A DNA stretch of 64,000 nucleotides from Pseudomonas sp. FP198 (lineage in GTDB: Bacteria; Pseudomonadota; Gammaproteobacteria; Pseudomonadales; Pseudomonadaceae), in NCBI RefSeq assembly GCF_030687895.1, contig NZ_CP117452.1, forward strand, positions 558,001 to 622,000, read 5' to 3'. Positions within the stretch are counted from its first letter, which is position 1. Every line of letters starts with the position of its first letter. Below, one piece after another: positions 29,710 through 42,765 of this stretch. A program made the translations under genes and the position numbers. The notes beneath the pieces were generated by a model that was not told the origin of the DNA, did no database searches, and was given only the letters and a program-made list of their open reading frames with translations.

Positions 29710-30977
29710 GTCACTAACCTGCGCTGGAAGAGTTCACGGAAGACCGGGTAGATATCCCCGGCCGAGACCAGTTGCTGTTGGGCAAATGTATCGGAGAAGG
29801 CTTCGGCGATGCGTTCGTATTCGTACCACAAGGCCTGGTGTTCGCGTGGAGTAATTTCCACGTAGGTGTAGTACTGGACGAACGGCATGATCTGGTTGAT
29901 CAGGATGTCACGACAGATTGGCGAGTCGTCGTTCCAGTTATCGCCGTCGGACGCCTGTGCCGCATAGATGTTCCATTCATTGGCGGGGTAACGTTCGGCC
30001 ATGATCTCCTGCATCAGTTTCAGCGCGCTGGACACGATCGTGCCGCCGGTTTCCCTGGAATAGAAAAACTCTTCCTCGTCGACTTCCCTGGCGCTGGTGT
30101 GGTGGCGGATGAACACCACATCGATCTTGTCGTAGTTCCTCTTCAGGAACAGGTACAGCAGGATAAAGAAGCGCTTGGCGATGTCCTTGGTGGCCTGGGT
30201 CATGGAGCCGGAAACGTCCATCAGGCAGAACATCACGGCCTTCGAGCTGGGGTTCGGTTGTTTCACCAGGAGGTTGTACTTGAGGTCGAACGTGTCGAGG
30301 AACGGCACACGATGGATACGCGCGCTGAGTTTCTCGATTTCCGCTTCCAGGTCCTGAATATCGCCAAAATTGTCGGGCTCTTCACGTTTCAGGCGAGCCA
30401 GTTCTTCCTTGGCTTCGCGCAGTTTTGCCCGGCTGCTGCCTGACAGCGCGATGCGTCGGGCATGGGCCGAACGCAGGGTGCGAATGATATTGATGCGTGA
30501 CGGATTACCCTCGTTGCTGATGCCGGCGCGCACGGTCTTGAAGGTGTCGGTACCGGTCAGGTTGCGCTTGACCAGGTTCGGCAGTTCCAGGTCCTCGAAC
30601 ATGAATTCGAGGAATTCCTCCTGGGTGATCTGGAATACGAACTCGTCCATGCCTTCGCCGGAATTGCCGGCCTTGCCGGGCCCCTTGCCGCCGCCCCCCC
30701 CCTGTGGCCGCGGGATGTGCTCGCCAGTGGTGAATTCCTTGTTTCCCGGGTGCACGACGGTCTGCTTGCCGCCACGGCCGTGGTGAAGCACCGGCTCGTC
30801 GATATCGCGGCCAGGGATGCTGATCTGCTCGCCATGCTCCATGTCCGTAATGGAACGACGGCTGACCGCCTCTTCGACGGCTTTCTTGATGTGGTCACGG
30901 TAACGCCGCAGGAAACGCTGGCGGTTCACCGTGCTCTTGTTCTTGCCATTCAGGCGTCGGTCGATCACATAGCTCAT
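29706..30977 (-). CDS. yeaH: YeaH/YhbH family protein (DUF444)
   Basis: A 423-residue protein with a C-terminal von Willebrand A-like domain whose MIDAS-type motif is visible ([20 protein letters not shown]). The N-terminal half is basic with a glycine-rich linker ([16 protein letters not shown]). It is thought to work with the PrkA kinase. The ATG at 30977 has GGAGG five bases upstream and begins [20 protein letters not shown], the conserved start; the longer frame to 31052 runs into repeat sequence. Confidence 0.94.
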   Translation of the reverse strand: MSYVIDRRLNGKNKSTVNRQRFLRRYRDHIKKAVEEAVSRRSITDMEHGEQISIPGRDIDEPVLHHGRGGKQTVVHPGNKEFTTGEHIPRPQGGGGGKGPGKAGNSGEGMDEFVFQITQEEFLEFMFEDLELPNLVKRNLTGTDTFKTVRAGISNEGNPSRINIIRTLRSAHARRIALSGSSRAKLREAKEELARLKREEPDNFGDIQDLEAEIEKLSARIHRVPFLDTFDLKYNLLVKQPNPSSKAVMFCLMDVSGSMTQATKDIAKRFFILLYLFLKRNYDKIDVVFIRHHTSAREVDEEEFFYSRETGGTIVSSALKLMQEIMAERYPANEWNIYAAQASDGDNWNDDSPICRDILINQIMPFVQYYTYVEITPREHQALWYEYERIAEAFSDTFAQQQLVSAGDIYPVFRELFQRRLVT

Positions 30978-30990
30978 GGGTGCCCTCCGG

Positions 30991-31090
30991 GCAGCTTCAA
31001 GTGGTGAGCTGCAAGCTGCAAGTAGAAGCAGTAACCCTGCTCCAGGGTTCACGCGCTTTCCTCTTGCAGCTTGTCGCTTGCGGCTTGTTG
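30991..31090. repeat. Inverted repeat of the AGCTGCAAGC class between prkA and yeaH
   Basis: AGCTGCAAGCTGCAAG (near 31007-31022) and CTTGCAGCTTGTCGCTTG (near 31063-31080) are inverted copies around a 40-base centre. A related half-unit lies at 48025-48055. This family differs from the GAGCGAGC REPINs. Confidence 0.6.
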
Positions 31091-31094
31091 CTGG

Positions 31095-33017
31095 CTATTG
31101 TGATTTACGGACCCGCAGGTACCACTCGGAAAGCAGGCGCACCTGTTTGTCGGTGTAGCCACGTTCGACCATGCGTGTAACGAAGTCGTTGTGTTTTTGC
31201 TGGTCCTCCTTGCTGGCCTTGGCATTGAAGCTGATGACTGGCAGCAGGTCTTCGGTGTTGGAGAACATTTTTTTCTCGATAACCACCCGCAGCTTCTCGT
31301 AGCTGAGCCAGGTCGGGTTCTTGCCGTTGTTGTTGGCCCGGGCGCGCAGCACGAAGTTGACGATTTCGTTGCGGAAATCCTTCGGATTGCTGATGCCCGC
31401 CGGTTTCTCGATTTTTTCCAGTTCCTCGTTCAGTGCCACGCGATTGAGGATTTCGCCGGTTTCCGGGTCCCGGTATTCCTGGTCCTGGATCCAGAAATCC
31501 GCGTACAGCACATAACGATCGAAGATGTTCTGACCGTACTCGCTGTAGGACTCCAGGTAGGCCGTCTGGATCTCCTTGCCGATGAACTCGATATAACGTG
31601 GGGCCAGGTATTCCTTGAGGAAACGCAGGTACCGCTCACGGGTTTCAGCCTGGAACTGCTCCTGCTCGATCTGCTGTTCAAGTACATAAAGCAGATGGAC
31701 CGGGTTGGCGGCAATTTCGTGAGGGTCGAAGTTGAAGACCTTGGACAGGATCTTGAATGCGAAACGCGTGGAAAGACCATTCATGCCTTCGTCCACGCCC
31801 GCGTTGTCGCGGTATTCCTGGATCGACTTGGCCTTCGGATCGGTGTCCTTGAGGTTTTCACCGTCGTAGACGCGCATTTTCGAATAGATGTTGGAGTTTT
31901 CCGGCTCCTTGAGGCGCGACAGTACGGTGAACTGGGCCAGCATCTTCAGCGTATCGGGGGCGCAATGGGCCTTGGACAGCGAACTGTTGAACAACAGCTT
32001 GTCGTAGATTTTTATCTCATCGGTCACCCGCAGGCAGTACGGCACCTTGACGATGTAGATCCGGTCGATGAAGGCTTCGTTGTTCTTGTTGTTGCGGAAG
32101 GTATGCCATTCCGACTCGTTGGAGTGGGCCAGCAGGATGCCGCTGAACGGAATCGCCCCCAGCCCTTCGGTGCTGTTGTAGTTGCCTTCCTGGGTGGCAG
32201 TCAGGAGTGGGTGCAGCACCTTGATGGGTGCCTTGAACATCTCGACGAATTCCATCAGGCCCTGGTTGGCCCGGCACAGCGCGCCCGAATAGCTATAGGC
32301 GTCGGCGTCGTTCTGAGGGAATTCCTCCAGTTTGCGAATATCGACCTTACCTACCAGGGCAGAGATATCCTGGTTGTTTTCATCCCCGGGCTCGGTCTTG
32401 GCCACGGCGATCTGGTTAAGGATCGAGGGGTAGAGCTTGACCACCCGGAACTGGCTGATGTCGCCGCCGAACTCGGCCAGGCGCTTGGTAGCCCATGGCG
32501 ACATGATGGTATTGAGATAGCGCCGGGGAATACCAAAGTCTTCCTCGAGAATCGCGCCGTCTTCGGTAGCGTTGAACAGCCCCAGTGGGGACTCGAACAC
32601 CGGCGAACCCTTTATGGCATAGAAGGGCACTTTCTCGATCAGTTGCTTGAGCTTCTCGGCCAGGGACGATTTACCGCCACCGACAGGGCCGAGCAGATAG
32701 AGGATTTGTTTTTTCTCCTCCAGGCCTTGGGCGGCGTGGCGGAAATAGGAAACGATCTGTTCGATGCATTCTTCCATCCCGTGGAAGTCCGCAAAGGCCG
32801 GATAGCGGCGAATCACCTTGTTGGAAAAGATCCGCGAGAGCCTCGAGTTGGTCGAGGTATCCAGCAGTTCCGGTTCTCCGATTGCCAGCAACAGACGCTC
32901 CGCGGCCGATGCGTAGGCACTGCGGTCCTGCTTGCAGAGTTCGAGGTATTCCTGCAGCGAGTACTCCTCCTGCCGCGTGGACTCGAAACGTTGCTGGAAG
33001 TGGCTAAAAATACTCAT
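31095..33017 (-). CDS. prkA: PrkA family serine protein kinase (AAA+ type)
   Basis: A 640-residue protein with an N-terminal AAA+ module (Walker A GPVGGGKSSLAEKLKQLIE near residue 109) and a C-terminal PrkA kinase-like region. E. coli YeaG is the homologue, which takes part in adaptation to nitrogen starvation. It heads the prkA-yeaH-spoVR cluster. A 299-base non-coding stretch precedes it and probably holds its promoter. Confidence 0.95.
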   Translation of the reverse strand: MSIFSHFQQRFESTRQEEYSLQEYLELCKQDRSAYASAAERLLLAIGEPELLDTSTNSRLSRIFSNKVIRRYPAFADFHGMEECIEQIVSYFRHAAQGLEEKKQILYLLGPVGGGKSSLAEKLKQLIEKVPFYAIKGSPVFESPLGLFNATEDGAILEEDFGIPRRYLNTIMSPWATKRLAEFGGDISQFRVVKLYPSILNQIAVAKTEPGDENNQDISALVGKVDIRKLEEFPQNDADAYSYSGALCRANQGLMEFVEMFKAPIKVLHPLLTATQEGNYNSTEGLGAIPFSGILLAHSNESEWHTFRNNKNNEAFIDRIYIVKVPYCLRVTDEIKIYDKLLFNSSLSKAHCAPDTLKMLAQFTVLSRLKEPENSNIYSKMRVYDGENLKDTDPKAKSIQEYRDNAGVDEGMNGLSTRFAFKILSKVFNFDPHEIAANPVHLLYVLEQQIEQEQFQAETRERYLRFLKEYLAPRYIEFIGKEIQTAYLESYSEYGQNIFDRYVLYADFWIQDQEYRDPETGEILNRVALNEELEKIEKPAGISNPKDFRNEIVNFVLRARANNNGKNPTWLSYEKLRVVIEKKMFSNTEDLLPVISFNAKASKEDQQKHNDFVTRMVERGYTDKQVRLLSEWYLRVRKSQ

Positions 33018-33250
33018 GACGTCACCTCGCTCGATACGTGGAGCCGGTGTCGGATCAATCAGTCGATGCTGGACAGCCGCTGGGAACCCAGTTGCCGTTT
33101 ACCCCCCAGAATGCTTTCAAGAACACTGGCTCCTGAAAGCTGACTCCCGATGACCCGCGCGCCGGTGTACCGGCTCTCCCCTGTTTTGGATGGCCTGAGG
33201 CTAAGGATAGTTCGGAATCCGAGAGGTAAAGGTGGAATACGTAATTAGTT

Positions 33251-33303
33251 ATGGCAGACCGTTCGTCTGCCATCGCCCAAGCCCGCGGTTCTCGTGGGCT
33301 TGG
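33251..33303 (-). terminator. Two tandem hairpins after glpE
   Basis: CCAAGCCC/GGGCTTGG (33277-33284 with 33296-33303) and ATGGCAGAC/GTCTGCCAT (33251-33259 with 33265-33273, loop CGTTC) are perfect stems of 8 and 9 pairs. They follow the glpE stop on the minus strand. Neither has a U-run, so the terminator call is tentative; the second could also be a prkA operator. Confidence 0.4.
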
Positions 33304-33316
33304 CTGTCATAAAAAA

Positions 33317-33646
33317 TTATTCAGCGGTGCCTTGCGCTGTTTCGTCAGGATAAGTCGTGCGCCACAGCTCAAAACCGCCGTCCAGGCTGTAGACATCGGT
33401 GAAGCCCTGGCTGATCAGATAGGCGGCAGCGCTTTGGCTGGAGTTGCCGTGATAGCAGACCACGACGGTAGGCGCATCAAAGTCGGCGGCTTGGATAAAG
33501 GCATGAAGGGACTGGTTGTCCAGATGCTTGGAACCCTTGACATGCAAAGCCGCAAAGGTGGCTGGGTCGCGCACATCGACGACGACGGCACCCTGTTCAC
33601 GCAGGGCCTGGGCTTGTTCGGGAGAGATGCGTTTGAATTCGGTCAT
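33317..33646 (-). CDS. glpE: Thiosulfate sulfurtransferase GlpE
   Basis: A 109-residue single-domain rhodanese that moves sulfane sulfur from thiosulfate to cyanide or thiols. The active-site loop is [17 protein letters not shown] with the catalytic cysteine, and [19 protein letters not shown] is the conserved N-terminal motif. The ATG at 33646 ([11 protein letters not shown]) has AGGAG upstream. It follows apaH by 32 bases on the same strand and is probably co-transcribed. Confidence 0.94.
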   Translation of the reverse strand: MTEFKRISPEQAQALREQGAVVVDVRDPATFAALHVKGSKHLDNQSLHAFIQAADFDAPTVVVCYHGNSSQSAAAYLISQGFTDVYSLDGGFELWRTTYPDETAQGTAE

Positions 33647-33678
33647 ACGGGACTCCTGTGGCCTGAGAGCAAAGCCGA

Positions 33679-34554
33679 TCAAATGGCAGTGCCGGCCGGC
33701 AATGATGCAGTGGTCGGTTGATGGGGTCTGGCATGCCCCTTCTCGTCGCAATCGCAGCGCAGCAACTCGCCGCTGTCGACGTTCATCAGTGTCAGCGCGC
33801 TGCCCCAGACACAGCCGGTATCGAGGGCAAAGACCCCTGGCTCGTCGCTTTGGCCTTCAAGCGCGGCCCAATGGCCGAAGATGATCTTCAGGTTACGGGT
33901 CTTGCGCTCCTTGTGCTTGAACCAGGGCGCATAGCCGGGTGGAGCGGTCTCGATGCCTTCCTTGCCCTTGAGATCAAGCTTGCCATCACGGGTGCAGAAG
34001 CGCATCCGGGTGAAATAATTGGTAATGACCCTGAGGCGGGCAGCGCCGGTGAGGTCGTTGTCCCACTTCACCGGTTCGTTGCCGTACATGCCATCCAGGT
34101 ACGGGCCGAACAGGTTGTCATCGCGCAACGCCTGCTCCACTTCGCCTGCACACTTGAGCGCCTTGCGCAAAGACCATTGGGGCGGAATGCCGGCATGGAC
34201 CAGCGCCATATTGCGCGCCTCGTCGTAGTGCATGAGCTTCTGCTGGCGTAGCCATTCGAGCAGCTCGACGCAATCAGGCGCGTCGAGAATTTCCTTCAGG
34301 GTATCGGACTTCTTCAGGCGCTCGATGTTCTGCCAGGCCGCCAGCAGGTGCAGGTCATGGTTACCCAGCACGCAAACCAGCGAATCGCGGATGCCGTAAA
34401 GGAAACGCAAGGTCTCAAGCGATTGCGGCCCCCGGTTGACCAGGTCGCCCACCAGCCACAGGGTGTCTTCACGTGGGTCGAAGGCGATCCGCTCCAGCAG
34501 GCACTTGAGCGGGTCGAGGCAGCCTTGCAGGTCGCCGACCGCATACGTGGCCAT
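33679..34554 (-). CDS. apaH: Bis(5'-nucleosyl)-tetraphosphatase ApaH
   Basis: A 291-residue metallophosphatase that splits Ap4A symmetrically into two ADP and removes Np4 caps from RNA. Metal-binding motifs are intact: [35 protein letters not shown] and [12 protein letters not shown]. Its start overlaps the apaG stop by one base, the usual apaG-apaH pairing. Confidence 0.97.
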   Translation of the reverse strand: MATYAVGDLQGCLDPLKCLLERIAFDPREDTLWLVGDLVNRGPQSLETLRFLYGIRDSLVCVLGNHDLHLLAAWQNIERLKKSDTLKEILDAPDCVELLEWLRQQKLMHYDEARNMALVHAGIPPQWSLRKALKCAGEVEQALRDDNLFGPYLDGMYGNEPVKWDNDLTGAARLRVITNYFTRMRFCTRDGKLDLKGKEGIETAPPGYAPWFKHKERKTRNLKIIFGHWAALEGQSDEPGVFALDTGCVWGSALTLMNVDSGELLRCDCDEKGHARPHQPTTASLPAGTAI

Positions 34555-34934
34555 CAGTGCAACGCTCCTGGCACCGCCAGGCGAAAGGGCTTGATGACCG
34601 CGTCGAAGCGTTTGCCGTCCTCGGCGAGCATCTGGTAGGTGCCCTGCATGGTGCCGACTTTGGTCGTCATCACGGTGCCGCTGCTGTAGCTGTGGCTTTG
34701 GCCTGCGTCGATCAACGGTTGCTGACCGACCACACCCTCGCCACGGACTTCTTCGACGTGTCCGTCGCCGTCGGTGATGATCCAGTGCCGTGACAGCAGT
34801 CGGGCTGGCAACGAGCCGTTGTTGCGCACAGTGATGGTGTAGGCAAAGGCGAAGCGGTTGTGCTCGGGTTGCGACTGTTCAGCGAGAAAGCGGGTGGCGA
34901 CGCTGACGTCGACCTGGTAACGGGGATCGGACAT
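34554..34934 (-). CDS. apaG: Co2+/Mg2+ efflux-type protein ApaG
   Basis: A 126-residue protein with the fibronectin-III-like ApaG fold ([41 protein letters not shown]). Its exact role is unknown; mutants in other bacteria have altered cobalt resistance and polyphosphate handling. It lies in the ksgA-apaG-apaH order found in many gammaproteobacteria. Confidence 0.96.
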   Translation of the reverse strand: MSDPRYQVDVSVATRFLAEQSQPEHNRFAFAYTITVRNNGSLPARLLSRHWIITDGDGHVEEVRGEGVVGQQPLIDAGQSHSYSSGTVMTTKVGTMQGTYQMLAEDGKRFDAVIKPFRLAVPGALH

Positions 34935-35043
34935 GCAAAAGGGCCTTGGAAGCGGGACGCGGGCGTAACTGAGGGAATCAGTCTAGGCCAAGTATCGGGT
35001 AGTAGACCAGACTGGCGTACTGCCCGATAGCGACCATTGAACG

Positions 35044-35862
35044 TCAGATGGCGTCGGTATTTGGCGCGACCTGTTCGCTGAGCTTGTCGGCCAGGCGGAC
35101 GAAGGCTGCGAGGTCCAATTGCTCCGGACGCAGGCTGCCATCGACGCCGGCGGCTTCGATTTCGGCGCTGCTGAGCAATAGTTTCAGGGTGTTGCGCAGG
35201 GTTTTACGGCGCTGGTTGAACGCTTCGCGTACCAGACGCTCCAGCAGGCGATGGTCCTTGGCGGGATGCGGCAGGACCGCATGGGGCACAAGCCGGACGA
35301 TGGCGGAGTCGACTTTCGGCGGCGGGTTGAACGCACCGGGGCCTACGTTGAACAGGTGATCAACCCGGCAATGATACTGGACCATGATCGACAAACGACC
35401 CCAGTCACCCCCGCCAGGCCCGGCGGCGAGACGCTCGACCACTTCTTTTTGCAGCATGAAGTGCATGTCGCGGATCAGGCTGGCATTGTTCAGCAGGTGG
35501 AAAATCAGCGGCGTCGAGATGTTGTACGGCAGGTTGCCCACGACTCGAAGGCTGCCCGGCGCGGCATTCAGGCTGTTGAAGTCGAATTTCAGCGCATCGC
35601 CCTGATGCAGGTTGAAATTGCTCTTGCCGGCGAACTGCTGGTTGAGAATCGGTACCAGGTCTTTGTCCAGCTCCACCACGTCCAGTTGCGCGCCGCTGCC
35701 AAGCAACCCTTCGGTGAGTGCGCCCTGGCCCGGCCCGATCTCGAGCACACGGTCATCAGGCTTGGCATTGATGGAGCGCAGGATGCGGTCGATAACGCCA
35801 GCGTCATGCAGGAAGTTCTGGCCGAAGCGCTTGCGCGCGCGGTGTTGGTATTGCTCGGTCAT
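35044..35862 (-). CDS. rsmA: 16S rRNA dimethyladenosine transferase RsmA (KsgA)
   Basis: A 272-residue methyltransferase that dimethylates A1518 and A1519 of 16S rRNA late in 30S assembly. SAM-binding motif [16 protein letters not shown] and catalytic NLPY in [19 protein letters not shown] are present. Its ATG overlaps the pdxA stop by four bases. It should not be confused with the translational repressor also called RsmA, which is the target of the RsmY-type RNA at the start of the window. Confidence 0.98.
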   Translation of the reverse strand: MTEQYQHRARKRFGQNFLHDAGVIDRILRSINAKPDDRVLEIGPGQGALTEGLLGSGAQLDVVELDKDLVPILNQQFAGKSNFNLHQGDALKFDFNSLNAAPGSLRVVGNLPYNISTPLIFHLLNNASLIRDMHFMLQKEVVERLAAGPGGGDWGRLSIMVQYHCRVDHLFNVGPGAFNPPPKVDSAIVRLVPHAVLPHPAKDHRLLERLVREAFNQRRKTLRNTLKLLLSSAEIEAAGVDGSLRPEQLDLAAFVRLADKLSEQVAPNTDAI

Positions 35863-36848
35863 AAATGGGTCTCGGCCATCTGGTAGGCGGTTTCCAGCGC
35901 GACTTGCAGGCTCCCGGTGTCGATCCTGCCGCTGCCGGCCAAATCCAGGGCGGTGCCGTGATCCACGGATGTGCGGATGATCGGCAGGCCCAGGGTCACG
36001 TTGACCGCCGCACCGAAACCTTTGTATTTCAGCACGGGCAGGCCCTGGTCGTGGTACATCGCCAGCACCGCGTCGCAGTGCTCCAGATATTTGGGGGTAA
36101 ACAGAGTGTCGGCAGGCAGCGGGCCACGCAGGTCCATGCCCTCGCTGCGCAAGCGCTCCAGTGTGGGTTCGATGATGTCGATTTCTTCATGGCCCAGATG
36201 CCCGCCTTCGCCGGCATGCGGATTCAGCCCGCACACCAGGATGCGGGGCCGGGCGATGCCGAATTTTTCCTGGAGGTCGGCGTGCAATATCCGCGTAACG
36301 CGTTCGAGGCGTTCCGGGGTAATGGCGTCGGCAATGTCTCGCAGGGGCAGGTGAGTGGTGACTAGTGCCACGCGCAGGCCTCGGGTGGCGAGCATCATCA
36401 CCACTTGCTGGGTATGGGTCAGGTCGGCCAGGAATTCGGTGTGTCCGGAAAAATGGATGCCGGATTCATTGATCACGCCCTTGTGTACTGGCGCCGTGAT
36501 CATGCCGGCGAAAGCTCCGTCCAGGCAGCCTTGGCCGGCGCGGGTCAGGGTCTGCAGCACGAATGCTGCGTTGGCCTTGTCCAGTTGGCCTGCGGTGACA
36601 GGTGCGCCCAGCGGTGTATCCCATACGTACAGGCTACCGGCGGGAGCGGGGGCATCCGGCCAGGCGTCCGGCGTCACCGGCAACAGGTCGACGGCCACCC
36701 CCAACTGCGCGGCCCGCTCAAGGAGCAGGTCGCGGCTGGTGATGGCGATCAGAGGGTGTGGTTGGACTTGCGAGGCGAGCAGCAGGCACAGGTCGGGACC
36801 GATGCCGGCAGGCTCGCCGGGAGTCAGCGCGAAACGCTTGGGTTTCAC
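35859..36848 (-). CDS. pdxA: 4-hydroxythreonine-4-phosphate dehydrogenase PdxA
   Basis: A 329-residue NAD-dependent enzyme of pyridoxal phosphate synthesis. It begins [20 protein letters not shown] and has [13 protein letters not shown] and [17 protein letters not shown] with metal-binding histidines, and [19 protein letters not shown] near the C-terminus. It overlaps both surA upstream and rsmA/ksgA downstream by four bases, so the three are translationally coupled. Confidence 0.98.
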   Translation of the reverse strand: MKPKRFALTPGEPAGIGPDLCLLLASQVQPHPLIAITSRDLLLERAAQLGVAVDLLPVTPDAWPDAPAPAGSLYVWDTPLGAPVTAGQLDKANAAFVLQTLTRAGQGCLDGAFAGMITAPVHKGVINESGIHFSGHTEFLADLTHTQQVVMMLATRGLRVALVTTHLPLRDIADAITPERLERVTRILHADLQEKFGIARPRILVCGLNPHAGEGGHLGHEEIDIIEPTLERLRSEGMDLRGPLPADTLFTPKYLEHCDAVLAMYHDQGLPVLKYKGFGAAVNVTLGLPIIRTSVDHGTALDLAGSGRIDTGSLQVALETAYQMAETHL

Positions 36849-38167
36849 TGCGCTGCCTGGTCTGCACCAGGGAGTTTGATCTCGACGTAGGCTTCGTCGC
36901 GAATCTGGCGCAGCCAGGTTTGCAACTCTTCGTCGTACTTGCGGTTACGCAATACCGTCAGCGCCTGTTGTTCGCGCGCCTGGGTGGTGCTGTCGGTGGC
37001 GCGACGGCCAAGGACTTCCAGGACATGCCAGCCATAAGGGCTCTTGAACGGCTTCGACAGCTGGCCTTGTGGTGTTTCGGCCATGACCTGGCGAAACTCG
37101 GGAACCAGCGCGTTCGGGTCGACCCAGTTCAGGTCGCCGCCGTTCAGGGCCGAACCCGGGTCTTCCGAGAAGCTCTTCGCCAGCTCGGCGAAGTCTTCGC
37201 CGGAGGTGATGCGTTCGTACAGTTTCTCGGCCAGACGCTTGGTCTCGGCTTCGCTGCGGATCTCGCTTGGCTTGATCAGGATATGACGAACATGTACTTC
37301 GTCACGCACCTGGGTACCGCCACCGCGTTTTTCCAGCAGCTTCAGGATAATGAAGCCGCCCGGCGTGCGGGCTGGCTGGGTGATGTCGCCGACGGCCATG
37401 GTGCTCAGCTCGCGATCGAACGGAGGCGGCAGTTGGGCGGCCTTGCGCCAGCCCATGTCGCCGCCTTCCAGAGCGTTTTCACTGGCCGAACGGGCTACCG
37501 CCATCTGGCTGAAGTCAGCGCCTTGCTTGAGCTGCTGGTAAATGTCCATTGCCTGGCGATAAGCGCTCTGGATCGCTTCCGAATTGGCGCTTTCCGGCGT
37601 AGGAATCAGGATGTTTGCCAGGTGCAGTTCTTCCGAAAGCTGCATCTTGCCCAAGTCGGAGGCGAGGAAGTTCTTCACTTCCTGCTCGGAAACCTGGATG
37701 CGTTCGGCGACGCGGCGCTGACGCACACGGCTGATGACCATCTCGCGACGGATCTGGTCGCGGGCGTCGTCAAACGACAGGCCATCGCGCGCCAGGGCAG
37801 CGCGGAACTGGTCGACGGTCATGTTATTGCGCTGGGCAATGGTGCCGACGGCCTGGTTCAGTTCTTCATCGGTGATGCGGATGCCGGAACGCTCGCCAAT
37901 CTGCAACTGCAGGTTTTCGACGATCAGGCGCTCGAGCACCTGTTGGTCCAGCACACCCGGTGGCGGCAAGCCACCGCCACGCTTGGCGATGGTTTGCTGA
38001 ACTTCATGGACCCGCTGGTCCAGCTGGCTCTGCATGACTACGTCGTTGTCGACGATGGCCACGACCTTGTCGATGGACTGTACCGCGGCGTTCGCCGCGG
38101 TACCCAGGAACAGCGCGCCCAGCATCAGCGGGCGCAGACAATCAGAAAGCTTGGTCTTCACGTTCAC
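36845..38167 (-). CDS. surA: Periplasmic chaperone and peptidyl-prolyl isomerase SurA
   Basis: A 440-residue outer-membrane protein chaperone. It has a signal peptide ([14 protein letters not shown] before [16 protein letters not shown]), an N-terminal chaperone region, and two parvulin-type domains ([14 protein letters not shown] marks the second). The start is taken as GTG at 38167 after AAGG at five bases; a second GTG at 38161 is a fair alternative. Either lies inside the end of lptD, one of SurA's known clients. Confidence 0.95.
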   Translation of the reverse strand: MNVKTKLSDCLRPLMLGALFLGTAANAAVQSIDKVVAIVDNDVVMQSQLDQRVHEVQQTIAKRGGGLPPPGVLDQQVLERLIVENLQLQIGERSGIRITDEELNQAVGTIAQRNNMTVDQFRAALARDGLSFDDARDQIRREMVISRVRQRRVAERIQVSEQEVKNFLASDLGKMQLSEELHLANILIPTPESANSEAIQSAYRQAMDIYQQLKQGADFSQMAVARSASENALEGGDMGWRKAAQLPPPFDRELSTMAVGDITQPARTPGGFIILKLLEKRGGGTQVRDEVHVRHILIKPSEIRSEAETKRLAEKLYERITSGEDFAELAKSFSEDPGSALNGGDLNWVDPNALVPEFRQVMAETPQGQLSKPFKSPYGWHVLEVLGRRATDSTTQAREQQALTVLRNRKYDEELQTWLRQIRDEAYVEIKLPGADQAAQ

Positions 38168-40940
38168 GATAACCTTGAATGCCTTTGTCGAGGAAGCTCT
38201 CTACCTTGGCGCCGGTGAGGCCGCCGAGTCCCTTCAGAACAATTTGGAGGAAGACGCCGTGGTCGCCTTTTTCGTTTTCCGGGGCGGCTTGACTGAATTC
38301 TTCATAGTCGACCCAGTAACGGTTGATCAGGCGCAGTTTCCAGCAGCAGTTGTCGTATTCGAAACCACCGAAGGCTTCCAGGGTACGGTTGCGGTTGTAG
38401 TCATACTGCCAGCGGCTGATCACGTTCCACTGCGGCACGATCGGCCAGATGACCGAGAAGTCGTGCTGTTTGATCTTGTAATAGTCCTTCACGTAGCCAG
38501 GAGTGCCCGGCGTACCGTAGTCGCCGCCGCCCACTTGCCAGCGACCGGTGGTTTCGTCGTAACGGACCAGGTCGTTGCGATAGCGATAACCGGCGTTGAT
38601 GACCTTGTTCGGGTTGTCTTCCGGCTGGTAGTGGAACATCGCACTGCCCGAACGCGGGCTGTGAGTGTCCGGGTCCCAGTTGTAGTCAGCCGTTGTGCGC
38701 CAGTCACGGTTCCAGCGGTATTCGTATTCCAGGGCGTAAGGCGAAACGCTTGAGTGCGCGTCTTCACGAGTCCTGGCGTCGATACCTGGCAGTTGAACTT
38801 CGCGGTCCTTGAAATAGAAGGCCTGGCCGACGCTGATGCGTTGGCGCTCGAAGCCGTCTTCCTGGATCCAGCGATTGGTCACGCCCAGCGACAGCTTGTT
38901 CTCGTCGCCGACACGGTCGGAACCGGAGAAGCGGTTGTCCCGGAACAGCGAGGCGTAGTTGAAGGTGCTTTCGCTGGTGTCGAAGACTGGAATGTCACTC
39001 TGATCTTTCTCTGGCACGTAGAGATAGAACAGGCGCGGCTCCAGGGTCTGGCGATAATTCTTGCCGAACCATTGGGTGTCGCGATCGAAGTACAGGCCGC
39101 TGTCAATGCTTGCGATAGGGACGCCACGGTTCTGGCTGCCACTGTAGGTACCGTTCAGGCGATCACCTTCAGCACCCTGGTTGGCGATGTCCTGTTTGCC
39201 CTGGCTATCCAGGTCAAGATCATATTGGGTGTACTGGTACTTGAGCGAGGGCTTGATGAAGCCATAGCTTGCATTCATCGGCAGGCTGACAACGGGGGCC
39301 AGATTTATCCGGTCGCCGGTCGCGCGGGCCAGGCCTCGGACGTTCTCATCCAGAAACAGCTCGGTATTACCGTTTTCATCCGTGTAGTTGCCGTTCCTCA
39401 GGTCCCGGTCAAACCGCACGAACTCAGTGTTATAGGCGAAATCCAGACCATACGGATGCTGTGGCAGAAAACCGTTGAAGGTGATTTGCGGCAAGCGGTC
39501 ATAAGGCGTGATGTTGGAAATCGTGGCCATCTGGAACGCCTGGACGTTCAGCCGAGCGGTGTAGGTATTGCCCCGGTAGCTGACCGCACCCTGCTGGTTC
39601 ACGAAGTTCCTGGATTCCACGCCAATCTGATCGGTCTGCAGGTCCTGGAAGTAATACGGATCGCTGATCTTGGTGTAGTCGACTTCCGTCAGTACACGTG
39701 AGTCCAGCCCACCCTTGTGCTGCCAGTTGTACATGTAGCGGGTCTTGCTGTAGTCGGTCTGCCTGGCGCGCTCGTCTTCTTCGTCGTTGAGGTACGCCGC
39801 GCCGAACTGGCCTTCGCTGGACTTGGTCAGGTAGCGGAATTCGCCTTCCATCAACAGGCCGCGCTTGCTCATGTAGCGTGGGTACAACGTGGCGTCGTAG
39901 TTCGGCGCCAGGTTGAAGTAGTACGGAGTGACCAGCAGAAAGCCGGTGTCGCTGCCGCTGCCGATGGTCGGCGGCAGGAAGCCGGACTGGCGACGGTCGT
40001 CGATCGGGAAGTAGATGTACGGCGTATACAGGACCGGGAAGTCCTTGACCCGCAGCGTCACGTTGGTAGCGGTGCCGAAGCCGGTGGCCGGGTTCAGGGT
40101 GATGTTGTTGCCCTTGAGCGTCCAGGCGTTGCTGCCCGGCTCGCACGTGGTGTACGTACCGTCCTTGAGGCGGATGATCGCGTTCTCTGCGCGCTTGGCG
40201 TACAGCGCGTTACCGCGGATGCGCGATTTGTGCATCACATATTCGGCGTTGTCGACCTTGGCTTCACCGGTGTCCAGCTGCACATCGGCGTGGTCACCGA
40301 CAATCAGCGCACCGTTGTCGCGGACTCGCACGTTGCCGCTCAGCTCGCCGCGGTTCTCGGCCTGGTACAGGCTGGCCTCGTCGGCCTCGACCTGCATGCT
40401 GCCCTGGCGCATGACCACGTCACCGGCCAGGGTCGCCACTTGCTGTTCCTGCTCGTAGCGTGAAGCCTTGGCGCCGAGGAACGTCGGAGCGTCACTCTTG
40501 GCGGTCTTGTCGTTCATGCCTGGGCGAGACGGCTCGATGTACGCGCCCGCGCAGTACGGGCCGGTTTCAGCCAGTTGCGCAGGCGTGAGGTTCTCGCGCG
40601 GAACCCAGTCCAGGTGACTGTAGTCTGCACTGCGCGACTTCAGGCCGCGGCCCTTGGATTCGGTAACGAGCATCGGCTTGTCGCCGGCTACCTCGCCCGA
40701 ATCGCTGTCGGCCGGGGCGCTGCCGCTGTCGGCAACCGCACTGCCTTCATGCACCGGGCGCGGCGGCAATGCAGCGGCCGGCGATTTGGGTGAACAGTCC
40801 CAGGCACCCGAAGCGGAGACGGAACAGTCATACTGCTGCGCCGCGACGACGAATGAAGAGGCCAGGGGTTGCAGAGCCAGCAGACTGCCGGTGACCAGCA
40901 ACGGAAATTTTTTACGAAACGCGGGGGATTTCAATGCCAT
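38142..40940 (-). CDS. lptD: LPS-assembly outer membrane protein LptD
   Basis: A 932-residue outer-membrane barrel that, with LptE, inserts lipopolysaccharide in the outer leaflet. It has a signal peptide, an N-terminal cysteine pair ([13 protein letters not shown]), a low-complexity linker, an OstA-like beta-jellyroll ([20 protein letters not shown]) and a large C-terminal barrel with the conserved adjacent cysteines in [15 protein letters not shown]. The ATG at 40940 ([13 protein letters not shown]) is chosen from the signal peptide; upstream codons run into the amgK promoter region. It is divergent from amgK. Confidence 0.96.
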   Translation of the reverse strand: MALKSPAFRKKFPLLVTGSLLALQPLASSFVVAAQQYDCSVSASGAWDCSPKSPAAALPPRPVHEGSAVADSGSAPADSDSGEVAGDKPMLVTESKGRGLKSRSADYSHLDWVPRENLTPAQLAETGPYCAGAYIEPSRPGMNDKTAKSDAPTFLGAKASRYEQEQQVATLAGDVVMRQGSMQVEADEASLYQAENRGELSGNVRVRDNGALIVGDHADVQLDTGEAKVDNAEYVMHKSRIRGNALYAKRAENAIIRLKDGTYTTCEPGSNAWTLKGNNITLNPATGFGTATNVTLRVKDFPVLYTPYIYFPIDDRRQSGFLPPTIGSGSDTGFLLVTPYYFNLAPNYDATLYPRYMSKRGLLMEGEFRYLTKSSEGQFGAAYLNDEEDERARQTDYSKTRYMYNWQHKGGLDSRVLTEVDYTKISDPYYFQDLQTDQIGVESRNFVNQQGAVSYRGNTYTARLNVQAFQMATISNITPYDRLPQITFNGFLPQHPYGLDFAYNTEFVRFDRDLRNGNYTDENGNTELFLDENVRGLARATGDRINLAPVVSLPMNASYGFIKPSLKYQYTQYDLDLDSQGKQDIANQGAEGDRLNGTYSGSQNRGVPIASIDSGLYFDRDTQWFGKNYRQTLEPRLFYLYVPEKDQSDIPVFDTSESTFNYASLFRDNRFSGSDRVGDENKLSLGVTNRWIQEDGFERQRISVGQAFYFKDREVQLPGIDARTREDAHSSVSPYALEYEYRWNRDWRTTADYNWDPDTHSPRSGSAMFHYQPEDNPNKVINAGYRYRNDLVRYDETTGRWQVGGGDYGTPGTPGYVKDYYKIKQHDFSVIWPIVPQWNVISRWQYDYNRNRTLEAFGGFEYDNCCWKLRLINRYWVDYEEFSQAAPENEKGDHGVFLQIVLKGLGGLTGAKVESFLDKGIQGYREREDQAF

Positions 40941-41041
40941 CTTATTAGTCCGGGCTTCCTGCGTGCCATCTGCCCGCGGTGTGGGCCGCACGCCTCTCGA
41001 TGGTCTGAAAAAGATGCTGGATAATAAAGCATGACCCGCTT

Positions 41042-41057
41042 GACGGCTAGCGCCGTC
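41042..41057. promoter_or_regulatory. Inverted repeat in the amgK leader
   Basis: GACGGC-TAGC-GCCGTC is a six-pair perfect stem just before amgK. A GATAAT element lies about 25 bases upstream (near 41016). It may be a leader hairpin or an operator between the divergent lptD and amgK promoters. Confidence 0.35.
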
Positions 41058-41070
41058 GGAGACCCTTGCA

Positions 41071-42764
<1,694 letters not shown>

Positions 42765-42765
42765 T

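Noticed and set aside
28150..29751. A 533-codon open frame antisense to spoVR
   Set aside because: Same reason: complement of a conserved gene with biased codons.
30978..31052. Upstream start of yeaH giving a signal-peptide-like [16 protein letters not shown]
   Set aside because: The extra residues are translated repeat DNA; GGAGG and the conserved N-terminus mark 30977.
31191..33143. A 650-codon open frame antisense to prkA
   Set aside because: Shadow of a conserved gene; composition reflects the complement of prkA codons and there is no ribosome site or domain.
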